Source: Chryseosolibacter sp964493505
GTDB taxonomy: Bacteria > Bacteroidota > Bacteroidia > Cytophagales > Cyclobacteriaceae
DNA length: 64,000 nucleotides
Direction of reading: 5' to 3'
NCBI GenBank assembly: GCA_964493505.1
Contig: CAZBNP010000001.1
Location: forward strand, 248,001-312,000
Positions 16,193 through 25,988 of this stretch are shown here, piece after piece; position 1 is the first letter of the stretch, and each line of letters opens with the position of its first letter. Both the position numbers and the translations under genes were made by a program. A model generated the notes under the pieces. It was not told the origin of the DNA, did no database searches, and was given only the letters and a program-made list of their open reading frames with translations.

Positions 16193-16250
16193 CTAAAATG
16201 ATTAGTATTTTAACTAAAAATATTAGTACTTGGTTTTCTAATATTTTTAG
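16193..16250. promoter_or_regulatory. Operator-like triple TTAG palindrome in front of the radical SAM gene
   Basis: CTAAAAATATTAG (16214-16226) and CTAATATTTTTAG (16238-16250) are perfect 13-base inverted copies. A third related site CTAAAATGATTAG lies at 16193-16205. Start-to-start spacings are 21 and 24 bases, about two helical turns. The last copy ends 3 bases before ATG 16254. No GC-rich stem or U-tract follows, so a repressor-binding site is more likely than a terminator. Confidence 0.5.
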
Positions 16251-16253
16251 CGA

Positions 16254-17303
16254 ATGGATGACTATCTGAAGGGGCGGGGAGCGCAGATAAAAACGCCCAA
16301 TAAATTTCTGAAGGCGGATTATGTGGCAGAGCACGTTGAAGGGCTCGATGAGCCCTTGTATTCGTCGCAGTCGACACGTGTTTATCGCGAAACGCCGAAG
16401 ACGGTTGTCAACAAGGTCACCAGTCCCGACCTCGGGATGATGTACTCTCTGAACCCGTACCAGGGATGTGAACACGGGTGCATTTATTGCTACGCGCGCA
16501 ACACACACGAGTATTGGGGTTTTAGTGCGGGATTGGATTTTGAAAGCAGGATCATCGTCAAGGAAAATGCGCCTGCCCTGCTGGAAAAATTCATCCTCCA
16601 TCCGCAGTGGCGCGCTGTTCCGATCTCTGTTTCGGGAAATACGGATTGCTACCAGCCATTGGAGAAGACTTTCGGGATCACACGCGAGCTTCTGAAGGTG
16701 TTTGCGAGGTACCGCCATCCGTTGGGAATGATCACAAAAAACGGACTGATACTCCGTGACCTCGACCTGCTTACCGACCTCGCACAAGACAACCTGGTTC
16801 ACGTATTTGTTTCAGTAACAACGCTGAACGAGGATCTGCGGCGTGTGATGGAGCCGCGCACGGCGAGTGGAATAAAAAGACTGAAGACTATAGAAGCTCT
16901 TGCGAAGGCCGGTGTTCCGGTAGGTGTTATGAATGCACCCGTGATACCGGGCCTGAATCACCACGAGATACCGGATATACTCAAAGCCGCCGCTGATCAC
17001 GGGGCGCTTGGCGCAGGCATGACGGTAGTTCGCCTGAACGGGTCGATCGGAAAAATATTCGAAGACTGGCTGCGAAAAAATTTCCCCGACCGTTTCGACA
17101 AGGTATGGAACCAGATCTGCGACCTTCACGGGGGAAGCGTAAATGACTCGCAGTTCGGGCGGAGGATGACGGGTGAGGGCAACCTGGCTGAGGCAATATA
17201 CCAGCTCTTCAGGACATCAAAAAAAAGATACTTCGGCGACCGCACGATGCCTCCTTTCGATCTCACCCGATTTCGAAAGGGGGGTAATCTCAGTTTGTTT
17301 TGA
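16254..17303 (+). CDS. PA0069-family radical SAM protein (SplB-like)
   Basis: 349 residues. The radical SAM cluster motif is NPYQGCEHGCIYCYARNTHE (CxxxCxxC near residue 75). It is followed by the barrel motifs SGNTDCYQPLEK and the family ending RKGGNLSLF. The family is named after PA0069 and is related to spore photoproduct lyase; its reaction is not established. I recall members near SOS mutagenesis genes in other genomes, but no such gene is in this window. The start abuts an operator-like palindrome, suggesting regulated expression. Confidence 0.85.
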   Translation: MDDYLKGRGAQIKTPNKFLKADYVAEHVEGLDEPLYSSQSTRVYRETPKTVVNKVTSPDLGMMYSLNPYQGCEHGCIYCYARNTHEYWGFSAGLDFESRIIVKENAPALLEKFILHPQWRAVPISVSGNTDCYQPLEKTFGITRELLKVFARYRHPLGMITKNGLILRDLDLLTDLAQDNLVHVFVSVTTLNEDLRRVMEPRTASGIKRLKTIEALAKAGVPVGVMNAPVIPGLNHHEIPDILKAAADHGALGAGMTVVRLNGSIGKIFEDWLRKNFPDRFDKVWNQICDLHGGSVNDSQFGRRMTGEGNLAEAIYQLFRTSKKRYFGDRTMPPFDLTRFRKGGNLSLF

Positions 17304-17305
17304 GC

Positions 17306-18670
17306 TTACTTCCGCTGGCTTTTTGAATAGTGTTGATAGAATGCCGCGATAGTCTCTATGCCTTTCACAAAATTTTCGATACCGTAGTGCTCGTTGGGTG
17401 AATGGATATTATCACTGTCGAGACCAAAGCCCATGAGCACGGTGTCTAAATTCAATTCCTTCTTGAACAGTGCAACGATCGGGATACTTCCCCCGTCACG
17501 GGTTGGAATAGGGGCCTTCCCCCACACTTGTTCAAAAGCTTTGCTCGCAGATTCGAACGCTTTTGAATCAGTCGGCGTTACGGCGGGCTCTCCGCCGTGT
17601 TGAGGGATCACTTTTACTTTTATATAGGGCGGAGCGATAGCTGCGAAATGTTTTGTGAAGAGTGCGGTGATGTCGGCGCTTACCTGGTTCGGAACTAACC
17701 GCATGGATATCTTGGCATGTGCTTTCGAGGGCAGTACTGTCTTGGCGCCTTCGCCTGTATATCCGCCCCAGATTCCATTGACATCAAGCGTGGGTCTGAT
17801 ACCTACGCGCTCAAGTGTCGTATATCCTTCTTCGCCGAGAACTTCGTCGATGCCGAGGTCTTTTTTGTAATGATCGATATCGAATGGAGCCTGGTTGATC
17901 GCTTTCCGCTCGGCCTCCGTAAGCGTTGCTACCGCGTCATAGAATCCGGGTATTGTCACGCGTCCGTTTTCGTCGTGCAGGGAGGCGATCATTTTAGCGA
18001 GTATATTGATGGGATTGGCTACCGCTCCTCCGTAGACGCCCGAGTGCAGATCGCGGTTGGGTCCGGTTACTTCCACCTCCATGTAGCTCAGTCCTCTCAG
18101 TCCTGTTGTGATTGACGGATGATCGAGCGAGATCAACGCGGTATCGGAGATCAGGATAATGTCGGCCTTTAGTTTCTCCTTGTTGTCGCGCACGAAGGTT
18201 CCGAGATTGTCGGACCCTACTTCCTCCTCTCCTTCCACCATAAACTTCACATTGCACGGGAGACTGTTCTTCTTCATCATTGTTTCAAAGGCCTTCACGT
18301 GCATGTATATCTGGCCTTTGTCGTCGCACGATCCGCGCGCGAAAATTTTGCCGTCTTTTATCACCGGCTCAAACGGCGGTGACTCCCACAGATCTATCGG
18401 GTCCGCGGGCTGAACATCGTAATGGCCGTAAACCAGAACGGTGGGGGCGTCTGCTCCAATTATTTTCTCGGCATACACGATTGGATGTCCTTTCGTCTCG
18501 CAGATCTCAACTTTATCCACCCCGGCTGTGGCTAGTTTTTCTTTGAGGAACTCAGCTGCCTTTCGCACATCATCTTTGTATTGACTGTCAGCGCTTACAG
18601 AGGGAATTTTCAGCCAGTCAATCAGCTCGGAGATAAATCGATCTTTGTTTTCGGATATATACGTCTTCAT
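17306..18670 (-). CDS. M20 family dipeptidase
   Basis: 454 residues. It has the zinc-peptidase motifs VLVYGHYDVQPADP (metal His plus the Asp two residues on), MVEGEEEVGSDN (catalytic Glu and metal Glu), a dimerisation insert around residues 205-320, and the late His in NIHSPNEHYG. The length and motifs fit cytosolic nonspecific dipeptidase/carnosinase-like enzymes. No signal peptide, so cytoplasmic peptide breakdown is likely. Its stop lies 3 bases from the convergent radical SAM gene. A GGCAAA-type repeat lies upstream. Confidence 0.92.
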   Translation of the reverse strand: MKTYISENKDRFISELIDWLKIPSVSADSQYKDDVRKAAEFLKEKLATAGVDKVEICETKGHPIVYAEKIIGADAPTVLVYGHYDVQPADPIDLWESPPFEPVIKDGKIFARGSCDDKGQIYMHVKAFETMMKKNSLPCNVKFMVEGEEEVGSDNLGTFVRDNKEKLKADIILISDTALISLDHPSITTGLRGLSYMEVEVTGPNRDLHSGVYGGAVANPINILAKMIASLHDENGRVTIPGFYDAVATLTEAERKAINQAPFDIDHYKKDLGIDEVLGEEGYTTLERVGIRPTLDVNGIWGGYTGEGAKTVLPSKAHAKISMRLVPNQVSADITALFTKHFAAIAPPYIKVKVIPQHGGEPAVTPTDSKAFESASKAFEQVWGKAPIPTRDGGSIPIVALFKKELNLDTVLMGFGLDSDNIHSPNEHYGIENFVKGIETIAAFYQHYSKSQRK

Positions 18671-18717
18671 ATTCGTCGCGTTTCAGTCTGCCTCAAAGAT
18701 AAGGAAAACCTTATTAC

Positions 18718-18840
18718 CTCTGGTTGAATTGGCAAAGGGCAAAAAGCAAAGGGCAAAAGGCAAAGGGCAAAAAGCAAAGGGCAATGTGGGAACTCATAAT
18801 TCCTATGTCACTCCAAACCCAGCACCCGGAACCCGAACCT
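18718..18840 (-). repeat. Dispersed repeat element, copy b (GGCAAA tract plus unique end)
   Basis: On the minus strand this begins at the stop of the 1642-residue protein gene. It shows a unique end (CCGGGTGCTGGG, then TTTGGAGTGACATAG, then AATTATG and TTCC), followed by about 70 bases of GGCAAA-like hexamers. The same order and orientation relative to the upstream gene stop is found behind metK (25989-26127). Confidence 0.8.
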
Positions 18841-21800
18841 CAAAAGCCATCGTCTTCTTCCTCTTCTGTCTTCTGAGGTGCCGGCGGTTGTTGCGCGGGT
18901 AGGGGTTGCTCAACACCGGGTTCGACGGTTGGCTCAGCCTGCGCGGGTTGCTCGACGGGAGGCCGGTTCTCAACGGGCAGCCCGGGAATAAGACCCGGAG
19001 CAGTTTCTGTCGCAGGGGCTTCATACAGACTGTAAGGAACGCTGATACCCTGATACTGATTCCTGAACCGGTTGATGAAACTCAGCGTCTCTTCGTCGCT
19101 GCCGGGCACAAAGGCTACCTCTCCTATCTTTGCTTTCCCCGCGTTTGTGCGTTTCGAGATAATCGCATTGAAGTCTTCATTCGATGAATGGATCAGCAGC
19201 CTGCTGTCCTCGATCCCGAAGTAATACCACGACTCGGGTGAAGCTTTGAAGAAGACATGGAAAATAGGCACACCATCGGCAGCTCTTTTGAATTCCATGA
19301 ATCCTTCGAATCCTCCGTTGATGTCGTTCCTGCCGCTGTTCGAGATACCCAGCCGCCCCTCGCTGTAGAAGGCCTTATGTTCGGCAGACCACCGGAGCTT
19401 CACGTCGGAGAACACGAGTGGCCTGGCGAGTTCCGATACCGTGCTCAGTGGAACATATCCCTGTTTGCTTTGCGTTTCGTATTGCTTTACTACCCGTTCA
19501 CCTACAATGTTCGCGATCTTGTACAGTAGTTCTGTCTGGTCGCCAAGGCCTTCATCAGCGCCTTCATTCTTGATCACATTCTGAAGATCGCGCGCCATGA
19601 GGTCGAATGCCATCTGCGGAACATTGCTATCGACGATGAGAAACGAATTCATCTGCACGTCGTTGTTCGTGAAGTCGGCGTCGCCAATAGCACTCGCTGT
19701 GACGTCGAAATTCTTTGATCCCTGAAACAGGTTGACGAGGCCCTCGAAACGCATTTGCCTTGTTTCGTCGTTGTAGGTAAAGACTTTCCCCGACAACTTG
19801 TTGCCGGCGGCCTTTTCCATGTCTTCGATCTTGTACTCTTTGCTCTCGGCGTCATAGAAAAGCTTTCCTTCCGGCGAGAAGAGATCGTCGTCGTCTTCCG
19901 ATCTCCTGTCGTTGGCAAAGCTGATATACAAGCTGTTGTCGGCTGAAGAAAAATGCAGGCCTGCGGAGATGCGTCTGCCTTTATCGTCTACGGCGGTGGC
20001 ATAGTCGAGAATGATGTCGGTTTCATCTCCGCTTTGGCGGTAGGCGATCCACGTGTTGTAGTCCTTGATGTTTTTGATATCCAGCTTCACATATCCATCG
20101 AGTTCGAGGGCGGGCCGAGTCGCGTACATGTTTATGTCTCCCTTATAGAACATGCCCGCTCCCAGGACGAGGTGTTCGTTTTCTGTTACAGCGCCTTTGG
20201 CGACTGTTTGCATGGAGGCTACCGATCTTCTTCCCGAGCGCTTCCGCGTTTCGTCTTCTATCGGCTCCAGGTGGAAGTCGGTCATCTTGATCGCGAACGT
20301 GTCATTGAGAAGGTTTACGTATTGATAGGTGGCATAGCCGGAGAACTCTTTTCTCGAGATCACGTCGACGACGCCTTCTGTGAGACGGTGGTAGCCGTTC
20401 AGTGTGTCGAGTACGATCGTGGTGTTCTTGAGCGTGCCGATACGGGCGTTCTCGTGTATCAGCACTTCGTTGTTTTCGGGAGTGATCAGGGCGTCGGCCA
20501 CTATGATATACGGAATGCCGCTTACCTTGAGCTCCTGTGTTTTCAGGTCGTACTCGGCTCTGTCGGCGTTGAAGTGAAGTGAGTCGAGTTCCTTGCGTGT
20601 GGTGTAGAAATAAGAGTTCTCTATGGGCGTGTCCGGCGCTTTGCTCATCGTTATCTTCTCCGACTCGAGATCCCAGCGTGCTCGCGGGATGGATGTCTTA
20701 AACTGCGCGTAGGGAAACTCTATGGCAGCTGTTCCTTCTATCTCGGGACTGATATCCGCATAGTTGTCTTCGAGGTAGAATCTCAGTCGGACGTCCGTGC
20801 CTGCGAGCAGGCTTTTATTGGGATCCGCTGATTTCACTTTAAACCGGGCATGGCGTGCGGAAAAGTCTTTCCCCGCAAAGGACATTTCTCTTGATACCAG
20901 TTCGGTGCCGCGTGTTTCCAGTCGGCCCGCACCCGCTACCCCTTTTGTCGAGATCGTGATGACGCCCTGCATCTGGGCGGTGGAGTCATAGAAGTTGAAT
21001 GGCGCCTTCAGGTTCTTGAGCATCATCCTGTCTTCTTTCGGCAGCCACTTCATCTGGAAGTCGGGCAGTGACGCCTGAGGGAAGAGCACATCACCAAACT
21101 GCTGTTCTTTTATCGTCACTCTGTTTCCGCGGCCGATAACGGAGTCTGGGTAGAATACAAAGTCGCGTGATGAAAGATGCGCCGCGAGGAATTCGATATC
21201 ACCCACTGCCCGCAGTCCGCGGTTGTTCATGGTGAGAACACCGTTCAGTCGGCCATCGCCTCCATACAGCTGATAGCCCGGCGGTGGAATAGTGTGATCA
21301 AATCCTAATGATTTGTCGGACATCGTGTGGAGCGTTTCCTTGATGCTCGGCAGCATCCCGCTGGAGACGAATGTACCATCGAAATTTATGGAGAGCGGGT
21401 CGGCGTTGTTGAGGCTGTCGAGCTTGAAGGGCGGAACGACGAAGAACATCGATTTGTCATACACTCCCCCGAGTACTTCCTCCCGGTCGAAATAGATCAT
21501 ACCGCCACTCGTGGCATCGAGGCGGGGATAGCCGGGAAGATCGAGTTTCCCCGATTTGTTGTTTGCTCTACTGATGAACAGTGTTCCCGACGAGCTGGCG
21601 TCATTGCCCATTCCGGCGGCGGCGGCGGCGGTTGAATCGGCTCCGACCATCGCGTTGTTCATTTTACGTCTCACTTCCTGACCGCGGGCATTTTTTTCGA
21701 TGACGTAAAAATTGATTGAATCGATGTGCGCCAGACTGATGAAGAAGCTGTCGTACTTCAGGGTAAAGCCCTTTCCGGTGATCTCGAAGTTCCCCGCGGA

Positions 21801-23768
21801 AACAGTGCCGTCGAACTGGATGTCACGATTCTTTAGAATGGTGATAATACTACTATCGGGAATGATGTGAACATTAAGCGAATCGCTGAGATCAAACTCT
21901 TCCACACCCCGCACAATCATGTTTCGGTTTTTGAAGTTTATCGTCGCGTTGGGATGCTGCGCGGTGACGGAGTGTATTTTGAGGTTGTCGTAATCTTCTT
22001 CGCCTTCGTGAGCCAGAAAGATGTCCATCGCCTTCTGCTTGATCTGGATGAGATCGGTTCGGTCGTTGTAGTTGATGAGCCCTTTTTGACGCAGAAACTG
22101 GATTGCCTGTTTTATCTCTGGCGGATTTATTCTTGAGGACATTGCGACGTCGCCCGAATAAAACTCGCGCACATTATTTTTCAGCGCGTAGCTGGCAACC
22201 AATCCCAGGGGATGGAAGCTGAAGCCGACACCTTTCAGAAGCCGGTAATCTTCCGGATCATAGTAATCGATAGATTCAATTATCAGCGGCACGGTATTTC
22301 GGGCTCCTTCGATCTGCAGGTTGAGGCTGTCAGACCAGAGATCCCACCGCAGCATATCGGCGGAGAAGTCGATGTTGAAGAAGGTGGATGTGTAGGGCGC
22401 ATATCGCATGTCGCCCTTGTCTTTTTGCAGTAGTAATTGCTGGGTGCTGTCGCCGCCGTATGTGTACTTCATTCGCACGCTCTGGTGAACGATCGAATCA
22501 TAACCCTGGTGAATGTTGATACTGGTTTTCTCGGAGACAATACCCCCGGGCTCGAAAACCATTTCAGCGGCCCGGGCGGTAAATTTCTTTTCTCCCTGGC
22601 TGGATACTTCAATGACGGCGGACTCTCCCGAAACGGAGGCGCTTGTGATACGATTGCCTATCAGCGAGAAGCCGCCGCGGTAGCGGACATTGGCATCCGC
22701 AAGACCTGTGATGTTGAGATTCCCTTCGTAGGACTTGAATCGCGGGAAGGTAGACAGTGCGGAGTCGGTGCGCGGCTGCGATTTGAACTCGAATGTTCCG
22801 GGCACGAAGCCGGGTGTCTTGCCTTTGTAGTTCAGCTTCACCAGTGAGGCTGTGAGATCGGGCTTCTTCGTGTTGAAGAAATACGTCGTCATAGTGCACG
22901 TCACTGAATCGGGCCCCAGTCCGGCGGAGCTCCAGTCGAACGATCCCTCTTCGCCGACAAAGATATTCTTCAGGATGGAGAAGGTACCCCGTGTGCCGGT
23001 GAGGAATACGGAGTCGTAGGACGTGACGAAGTTGAGCGTCAACCCGTCGAATTTGATGACCGGGCCTACCAGTTCGGGTGGTGGCGGTGGAGTCATCCAG
23101 ATAGGCATGAATTCCTGTGGCTCTGAAAAATCGTCTGCCGGGGGATCATCCCAGCCCAGGGGCTCATCAGCGGGTTCGTTATTCCAGTCGTCGGTGTTGC
23201 TGTTCCAGCCGAGTGTCTCATCGGCTGTTTGTTCCTCGGCTATGGGCTCGTTCCAGCTCAGGGTTTCAGGAATGCTTTCAAGGTAGTCGAAGTGATACCG
23301 ATCATCACGGGCGTAGAGACGGTAGGTTCTGTCGCTGTGGAGGGTGTGTTGTTGAAAGAAAATCCGGCAGGCGGCAAAGAACTGCAAAACCTCACCCGTC
23401 GTTGCTTTTTCGATAACCTGCCCCGAGACTTTCAGATAGCTGTCGAGCGTTGTCCGGTCGGCTTGTTCGATGGTCACTGCATTGACGACGGCACCGAAAT
23501 AGTTAATAAAGTGATTTCTGAGCGGGAACTTCCTCTTCTGCATCAGATAGGTTTGCCTTTTTACGATCAGCTGCTGGTCTAGCGGTAGCTGGTTCCAGGC
23601 TGAATGAAAGGCAGCCGCTACGGTGGCGGCGTCGTTGTTGCGTGAATTCTCAAGAACTACCCGTACGCTGTCTTCAAAACTTACGGGTACAGGCACCTGA
23701 TTGCCCTGAGCTTGTGCTCCAGCCCAGGAGAGAAAAAATGCGCCAATAAGGATAGCAGCCTGTTTCAC
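18840..23768 (-). CDS. Large exported protein of unknown function, 1642 residues
   Basis: A signal peptide (MKQAAILIGAFFLSWAGAQAQ) indicates export. After a helical N-terminal part (to about residue 155) comes an acidic linker with repeated Leu-x-Trp motifs (LSWNEP, LGWNSN, LGWDDP). About 1300 residues of beta-rich sequence follow, with recurring strand patterns such as FDGLTLNFVTSYDSVFLTG, ITGKGFTLKYDSFF and NRGLRAVGDIEFLAAHL. These suggest a long beta-helix or beta-solenoid, as in proteins of the OstA/AsmA/TamB type. The C-terminus is Pro/Glu-rich and ends EEEEDDGF. I do not recognise a named domain. A periplasmic or outer-membrane role is inferred only from the signal and the fold impression. 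Confidence 0.8.
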   Translation of the reverse strand: MKQAAILIGAFFLSWAGAQAQGNQVPVPVSFEDSVRVVLENSRNNDAATVAAAFHSAWNQLPLDQQLIVKRQTYLMQKRKFPLRNHFINYFGAVVNAVTIEQADRTTLDSYLKVSGQVIEKATTGEVLQFFAACRIFFQQHTLHSDRTYRLYARDDRYHFDYLESIPETLSWNEPIAEEQTADETLGWNSNTDDWNNEPADEPLGWDDPPADDFSEPQEFMPIWMTPPPPPELVGPVIKFDGLTLNFVTSYDSVFLTGTRGTFSILKNIFVGEEGSFDWSSAGLGPDSVTCTMTTYFFNTKKPDLTASLVKLNYKGKTPGFVPGTFEFKSQPRTDSALSTFPRFKSYEGNLNITGLADANVRYRGGFSLIGNRITSASVSGESAVIEVSSQGEKKFTARAAEMVFEPGGIVSEKTSINIHQGYDSIVHQSVRMKYTYGGDSTQQLLLQKDKGDMRYAPYTSTFFNIDFSADMLRWDLWSDSLNLQIEGARNTVPLIIESIDYYDPEDYRLLKGVGFSFHPLGLVASYALKNNVREFYSGDVAMSSRINPPEIKQAIQFLRQKGLINYNDRTDLIQIKQKAMDIFLAHEGEEDYDNLKIHSVTAQHPNATINFKNRNMIVRGVEEFDLSDSLNVHIIPDSSIITILKNRDIQFDGTVSAGNFEITGKGFTLKYDSFFISLAHIDSINFYVIEKNARGQEVRRKMNNAMVGADSTAAAAAGMGNDASSSGTLFISRANNKSGKLDLPGYPRLDATSGGMIYFDREEVLGGVYDKSMFFVVPPFKLDSLNNADPLSINFDGTFVSSGMLPSIKETLHTMSDKSLGFDHTIPPPGYQLYGGDGRLNGVLTMNNRGLRAVGDIEFLAAHLSSRDFVFYPDSVIGRGNRVTIKEQQFGDVLFPQASLPDFQMKWLPKEDRMMLKNLKAPFNFYDSTAQMQGVITISTKGVAGAGRLETRGTELVSREMSFAGKDFSARHARFKVKSADPNKSLLAGTDVRLRFYLEDNYADISPEIEGTAAIEFPYAQFKTSIPRARWDLESEKITMSKAPDTPIENSYFYTTRKELDSLHFNADRAEYDLKTQELKVSGIPYIIVADALITPENNEVLIHENARIGTLKNTTIVLDTLNGYHRLTEGVVDVISRKEFSGYATYQYVNLLNDTFAIKMTDFHLEPIEDETRKRSGRRSVASMQTVAKGAVTENEHLVLGAGMFYKGDINMYATRPALELDGYVKLDIKNIKDYNTWIAYRQSGDETDIILDYATAVDDKGRRISAGLHFSSADNSLYISFANDRRSEDDDDLFSPEGKLFYDAESKEYKIEDMEKAAGNKLSGKVFTYNDETRQMRFEGLVNLFQGSKNFDVTASAIGDADFTNNDVQMNSFLIVDSNVPQMAFDLMARDLQNVIKNEGADEGLGDQTELLYKIANIVGERVVKQYETQSKQGYVPLSTVSELARPLVFSDVKLRWSAEHKAFYSEGRLGISNSGRNDINGGFEGFMEFKRAADGVPIFHVFFKASPESWYYFGIEDSRLLIHSSNEDFNAIISKRTNAGKAKIGEVAFVPGSDEETLSFINRFRNQYQGISVPYSLYEAPATETAPGLIPGLPVENRPPVEQPAQAEPTVEPGVEQPLPAQQPPAPQKTEEEEDDGF

Positions 23769-23948
23769 GGATAAACCTTGAAATTTCGTAAAAATTGACC
23801 AAATAAACTATGTGTCTTTTGAAACGCGAAAAAGTAAACGATATGCTGGAAAACAGGTGGTTTATTTCTTTTGTGACCCGATCCGGACTTTAACAGGATA
23901 ACAGTGGTATTTTTCGATCTTCAAAGGTATTAAACGCGCAAGAAAAGC

Positions 23949-24668
23949 ATGAGCAAGAAAGGAAGTTTGTTTCTAATTCCAACTGCCATTTCGGCTAATA
24001 CGAGCGATGTCGTACTGACGCCGCAGGTCAGGGAGTGCCTGCCGTCGATCCGGCACTTTCTCGTAGAGGACATCCGCACTGCGCGGCGTTATCTCAGTTC
24101 ACTGAAGATATACGACGCTATTGAATCACTGTCGTTCTCGGTGCTCAACAAGGATACGGATGAACGCGAGCTTGGCGAACTGTTTGCGCCGGCGCTGGCC
24201 GGGCATGACCTCGGAGTGTTGTCGGAATCGGGATGCCCGGGCATTGCAGATCCCGGCGCTCTTGCCGCGCGTTTTGCACATGGGCACGGCATCCGCGTAG
24301 TGCCGCTGGTGGGTCCGTCGTCTCTTCTGTTGGCACTGATGGCATCGGGTCTTAATGGCCAGTGCTTTGCTTTTCGCGGGTACCTGCCAATCGATAATCA
24401 TGATTTGTCGCGGGCGATACACGAACTGGAACGTGAGTCGCGAACGAAGCAGCAAACGCAGGTGATTATCGAAACGCCCTATAGGAACAAGCGTGTCCTC
24501 ACTAGTTTGCTCAGGAATCTCAGGCCGGAGACAGACCTGTGTATCGCGATGGATATTACCGGTGAAGCCGAGTTTATCCTCACTCAGTCAGTAGCCCGCT
24601 GGGCGACTGCAACTCCGGAGCTTGAGAAGAAGCCCGCCGTCTTTTTATTTCTCGCAAGGCAGCAATAA
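23949..24668 (+). CDS. SAM-dependent methyltransferase, RsmI-like (tetrapyrrole methylase fold)
   Basis: 239 residues. It has the family's N-terminal LIPTAISAN, the SAM-binding glycine region LSESGCPGIADPGALAARFA and VVPLVGPSSLLLALMASGLN, and FRGYLP. RsmI 2'-O-methylates C1402 of 16S rRNA. This protein shares its core but is shorter and more divergent than typical RsmI, so it may be a Bacteroidota paralogue with another target. It lies 61 bases upstream of metK, which makes its cofactor SAM; joint regulation is possible. Confidence 0.75.
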   Translation: MSKKGSLFLIPTAISANTSDVVLTPQVRECLPSIRHFLVEDIRTARRYLSSLKIYDAIESLSFSVLNKDTDERELGELFAPALAGHDLGVLSESGCPGIADPGALAARFAHGHGIRVVPLVGPSSLLLALMASGLNGQCFAFRGYLPIDNHDLSRAIHELERESRTKQQTQVIIETPYRNKRVLTSLLRNLRPETDLCIAMDITGEAEFILTQSVARWATATPELEKKPAVFLFLARQQ

Positions 24669-24675
24669 TCCATTT

Positions 24676-24703
24676 TTTGGTTACGGCAATTCGTCTAAAT
24701 TTG
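24676..24703 (+). promoter_or_regulatory. Predicted metK promoter
   Basis: TTTG (24676-24679) and TAAATTTG (24696-24703) are separated by 16 bases, just below the usual 17-23. It lies 26 bases before the metK ATG. No SAM riboswitch-like structure is visible in the short leader. Confidence 0.45.
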
Positions 24704-24729
24704 CGCACTTAGGTTTTAATTCCATTCGT

Positions 24730-25986
24730 ATGCCATACTTGTTTACTTCAGAGTCAGTATCTGAAGGCCATCCGGACAAAGTTGCCGATCAAATATCCGA
24801 CGCGTTGATCGACTATTTCCTCGCTTATGATGCCAACTCGAAGGTGGCATGCGAAACACTGGTCACAACCGGCCAGGTTGTTCTCGCCGGTGAAGTTAAA
24901 TCGGAGGCATATCTCGATGTACAGGACATCGCGCGCGAAGTGATCAGAAAGATCGGGTACACCAAAAGCGAATACATGTTCGAGGCGAATTCCTGTGGTA
25001 TCCTTTCTGCAATTCATGAGCAATCGCCCGATATCAATCAGGGTGTTGAGCGGAGAAGGAAAGAAGAGCAGGGAGCCGGTGATCAGGGGATGATGTTCGG
25101 TTATGCTACGAACGAGACAGACAACTTCATGCCCCTTCCTCTCGAAATTGCTCATTCTCTTCTCCGGGAACTGGCTGCGATCCGCAGGGAAGGCAAGGTC
25201 ATGAAGTACCTGAGACCCGACGCCAAATCGCAGGTCACAATTGAATACGGCGATGACAATAAGCCAATGCGTGTTGATACGATAGTGTTGTCAACACAAC
25301 ACGATGACTTCGGCAGGGATGCGGCGATGCTGAAGCACATCCGCGAAGATATCATCACGATCGTAATGCCGCGTATCATCAAGAGACTTCCCCGGCGCGC
25401 GCAGAAACTCTTTGGTGACGACATAAAATACCACGTTAACCCTACGGGTAAATTTGTTATCGGCGGACCGCACGGCGACACGGGTCTCACGGGAAGGAAA
25501 ATCATTGTCGATACTTATGGTGGAAAGGGTGCACACGGCGGCGGTGCTTTTTCGGGGAAAGACCCTTCAAAGGTCGACCGCTCGGCGGCATACGCCACAC
25601 GCCACATTGCCAAGAATCTGGTGGCCGCCGGAGTGTGCGACGAAGTTATCGTACAGGTTGCTTACGCTATCGGCGTAGCCAGGCCGGTTGGTTTGTATAT
25701 CAATACATGCGGGACATCGAAAGTTGACCTCACCGATGGAGCGATCGCACGCAAAGTGGAAAAGATCTTCGACATGCGACCGTACTTCATCGAACAGCGC
25801 TTCCGCCTCCGAACACCTATCTATTCCGAAACCGCCGCCTATGGCCACATGGGCCGGAAGCCTGAAAAAATTGAAAAAATATTCAACAAAGGCAAAGCGA
25901 ACGAAAAGAAGATGAAGGTGGAGTTGTTCCCCTGGGAGAAGCTTGACTATGTTGATCAGGTGAGGAAAGCATTTCGATTGAAGTAA
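24730..25986 (+). CDS. metK: S-adenosylmethionine synthetase
   Basis: 418 residues from ATG 24730 (MPYLFTSESVSEGHPDK). The frame is open further upstream, but that part overlaps the methyltransferase gene and is not conserved. It shows the ATP/Mg motifs SEGHPDKVADQISD and GAGDQGMMFGYAT, the phosphate loop GGPHGDTGLTGRKI with YGGKGAHGGGAFSGKDPSKV, and the catalytic His in EGHPD. The enzyme makes SAM from methionine and ATP in the cytoplasm. The length fits the Bacteroidota form. A dispersed repeat element begins immediately behind its stop. Confidence 0.97.
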   Translation: MPYLFTSESVSEGHPDKVADQISDALIDYFLAYDANSKVACETLVTTGQVVLAGEVKSEAYLDVQDIAREVIRKIGYTKSEYMFEANSCGILSAIHEQSPDINQGVERRRKEEQGAGDQGMMFGYATNETDNFMPLPLEIAHSLLRELAAIRREGKVMKYLRPDAKSQVTIEYGDDNKPMRVDTIVLSTQHDDFGRDAAMLKHIREDIITIVMPRIIKRLPRRAQKLFGDDIKYHVNPTGKFVIGGPHGDTGLTGRKIIVDTYGGKGAHGGGAFSGKDPSKVDRSAAYATRHIAKNLVAAGVCDEVIVQVAYAIGVARPVGLYINTCGTSKVDLTDGAIARKVEKIFDMRPYFIEQRFRLRTPIYSETAAYGHMGRKPEKIEKIFNKGKANEKKMKVELFPWEKLDYVDQVRKAFRLK

Positions 25987-25988
25987 TA

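Noticed and set aside
24622..24729. Longer metK starting inside the methyltransferase gene
   Set aside because: The added residues are unlike any MetK, and a promoter-like sequence lies inside that stretch.
24704..24729. SAM riboswitch in front of metK
   Set aside because: The leader after the predicted promoter is about 20 bases, too short for any SAM riboswitch class, and no pairing is seen.
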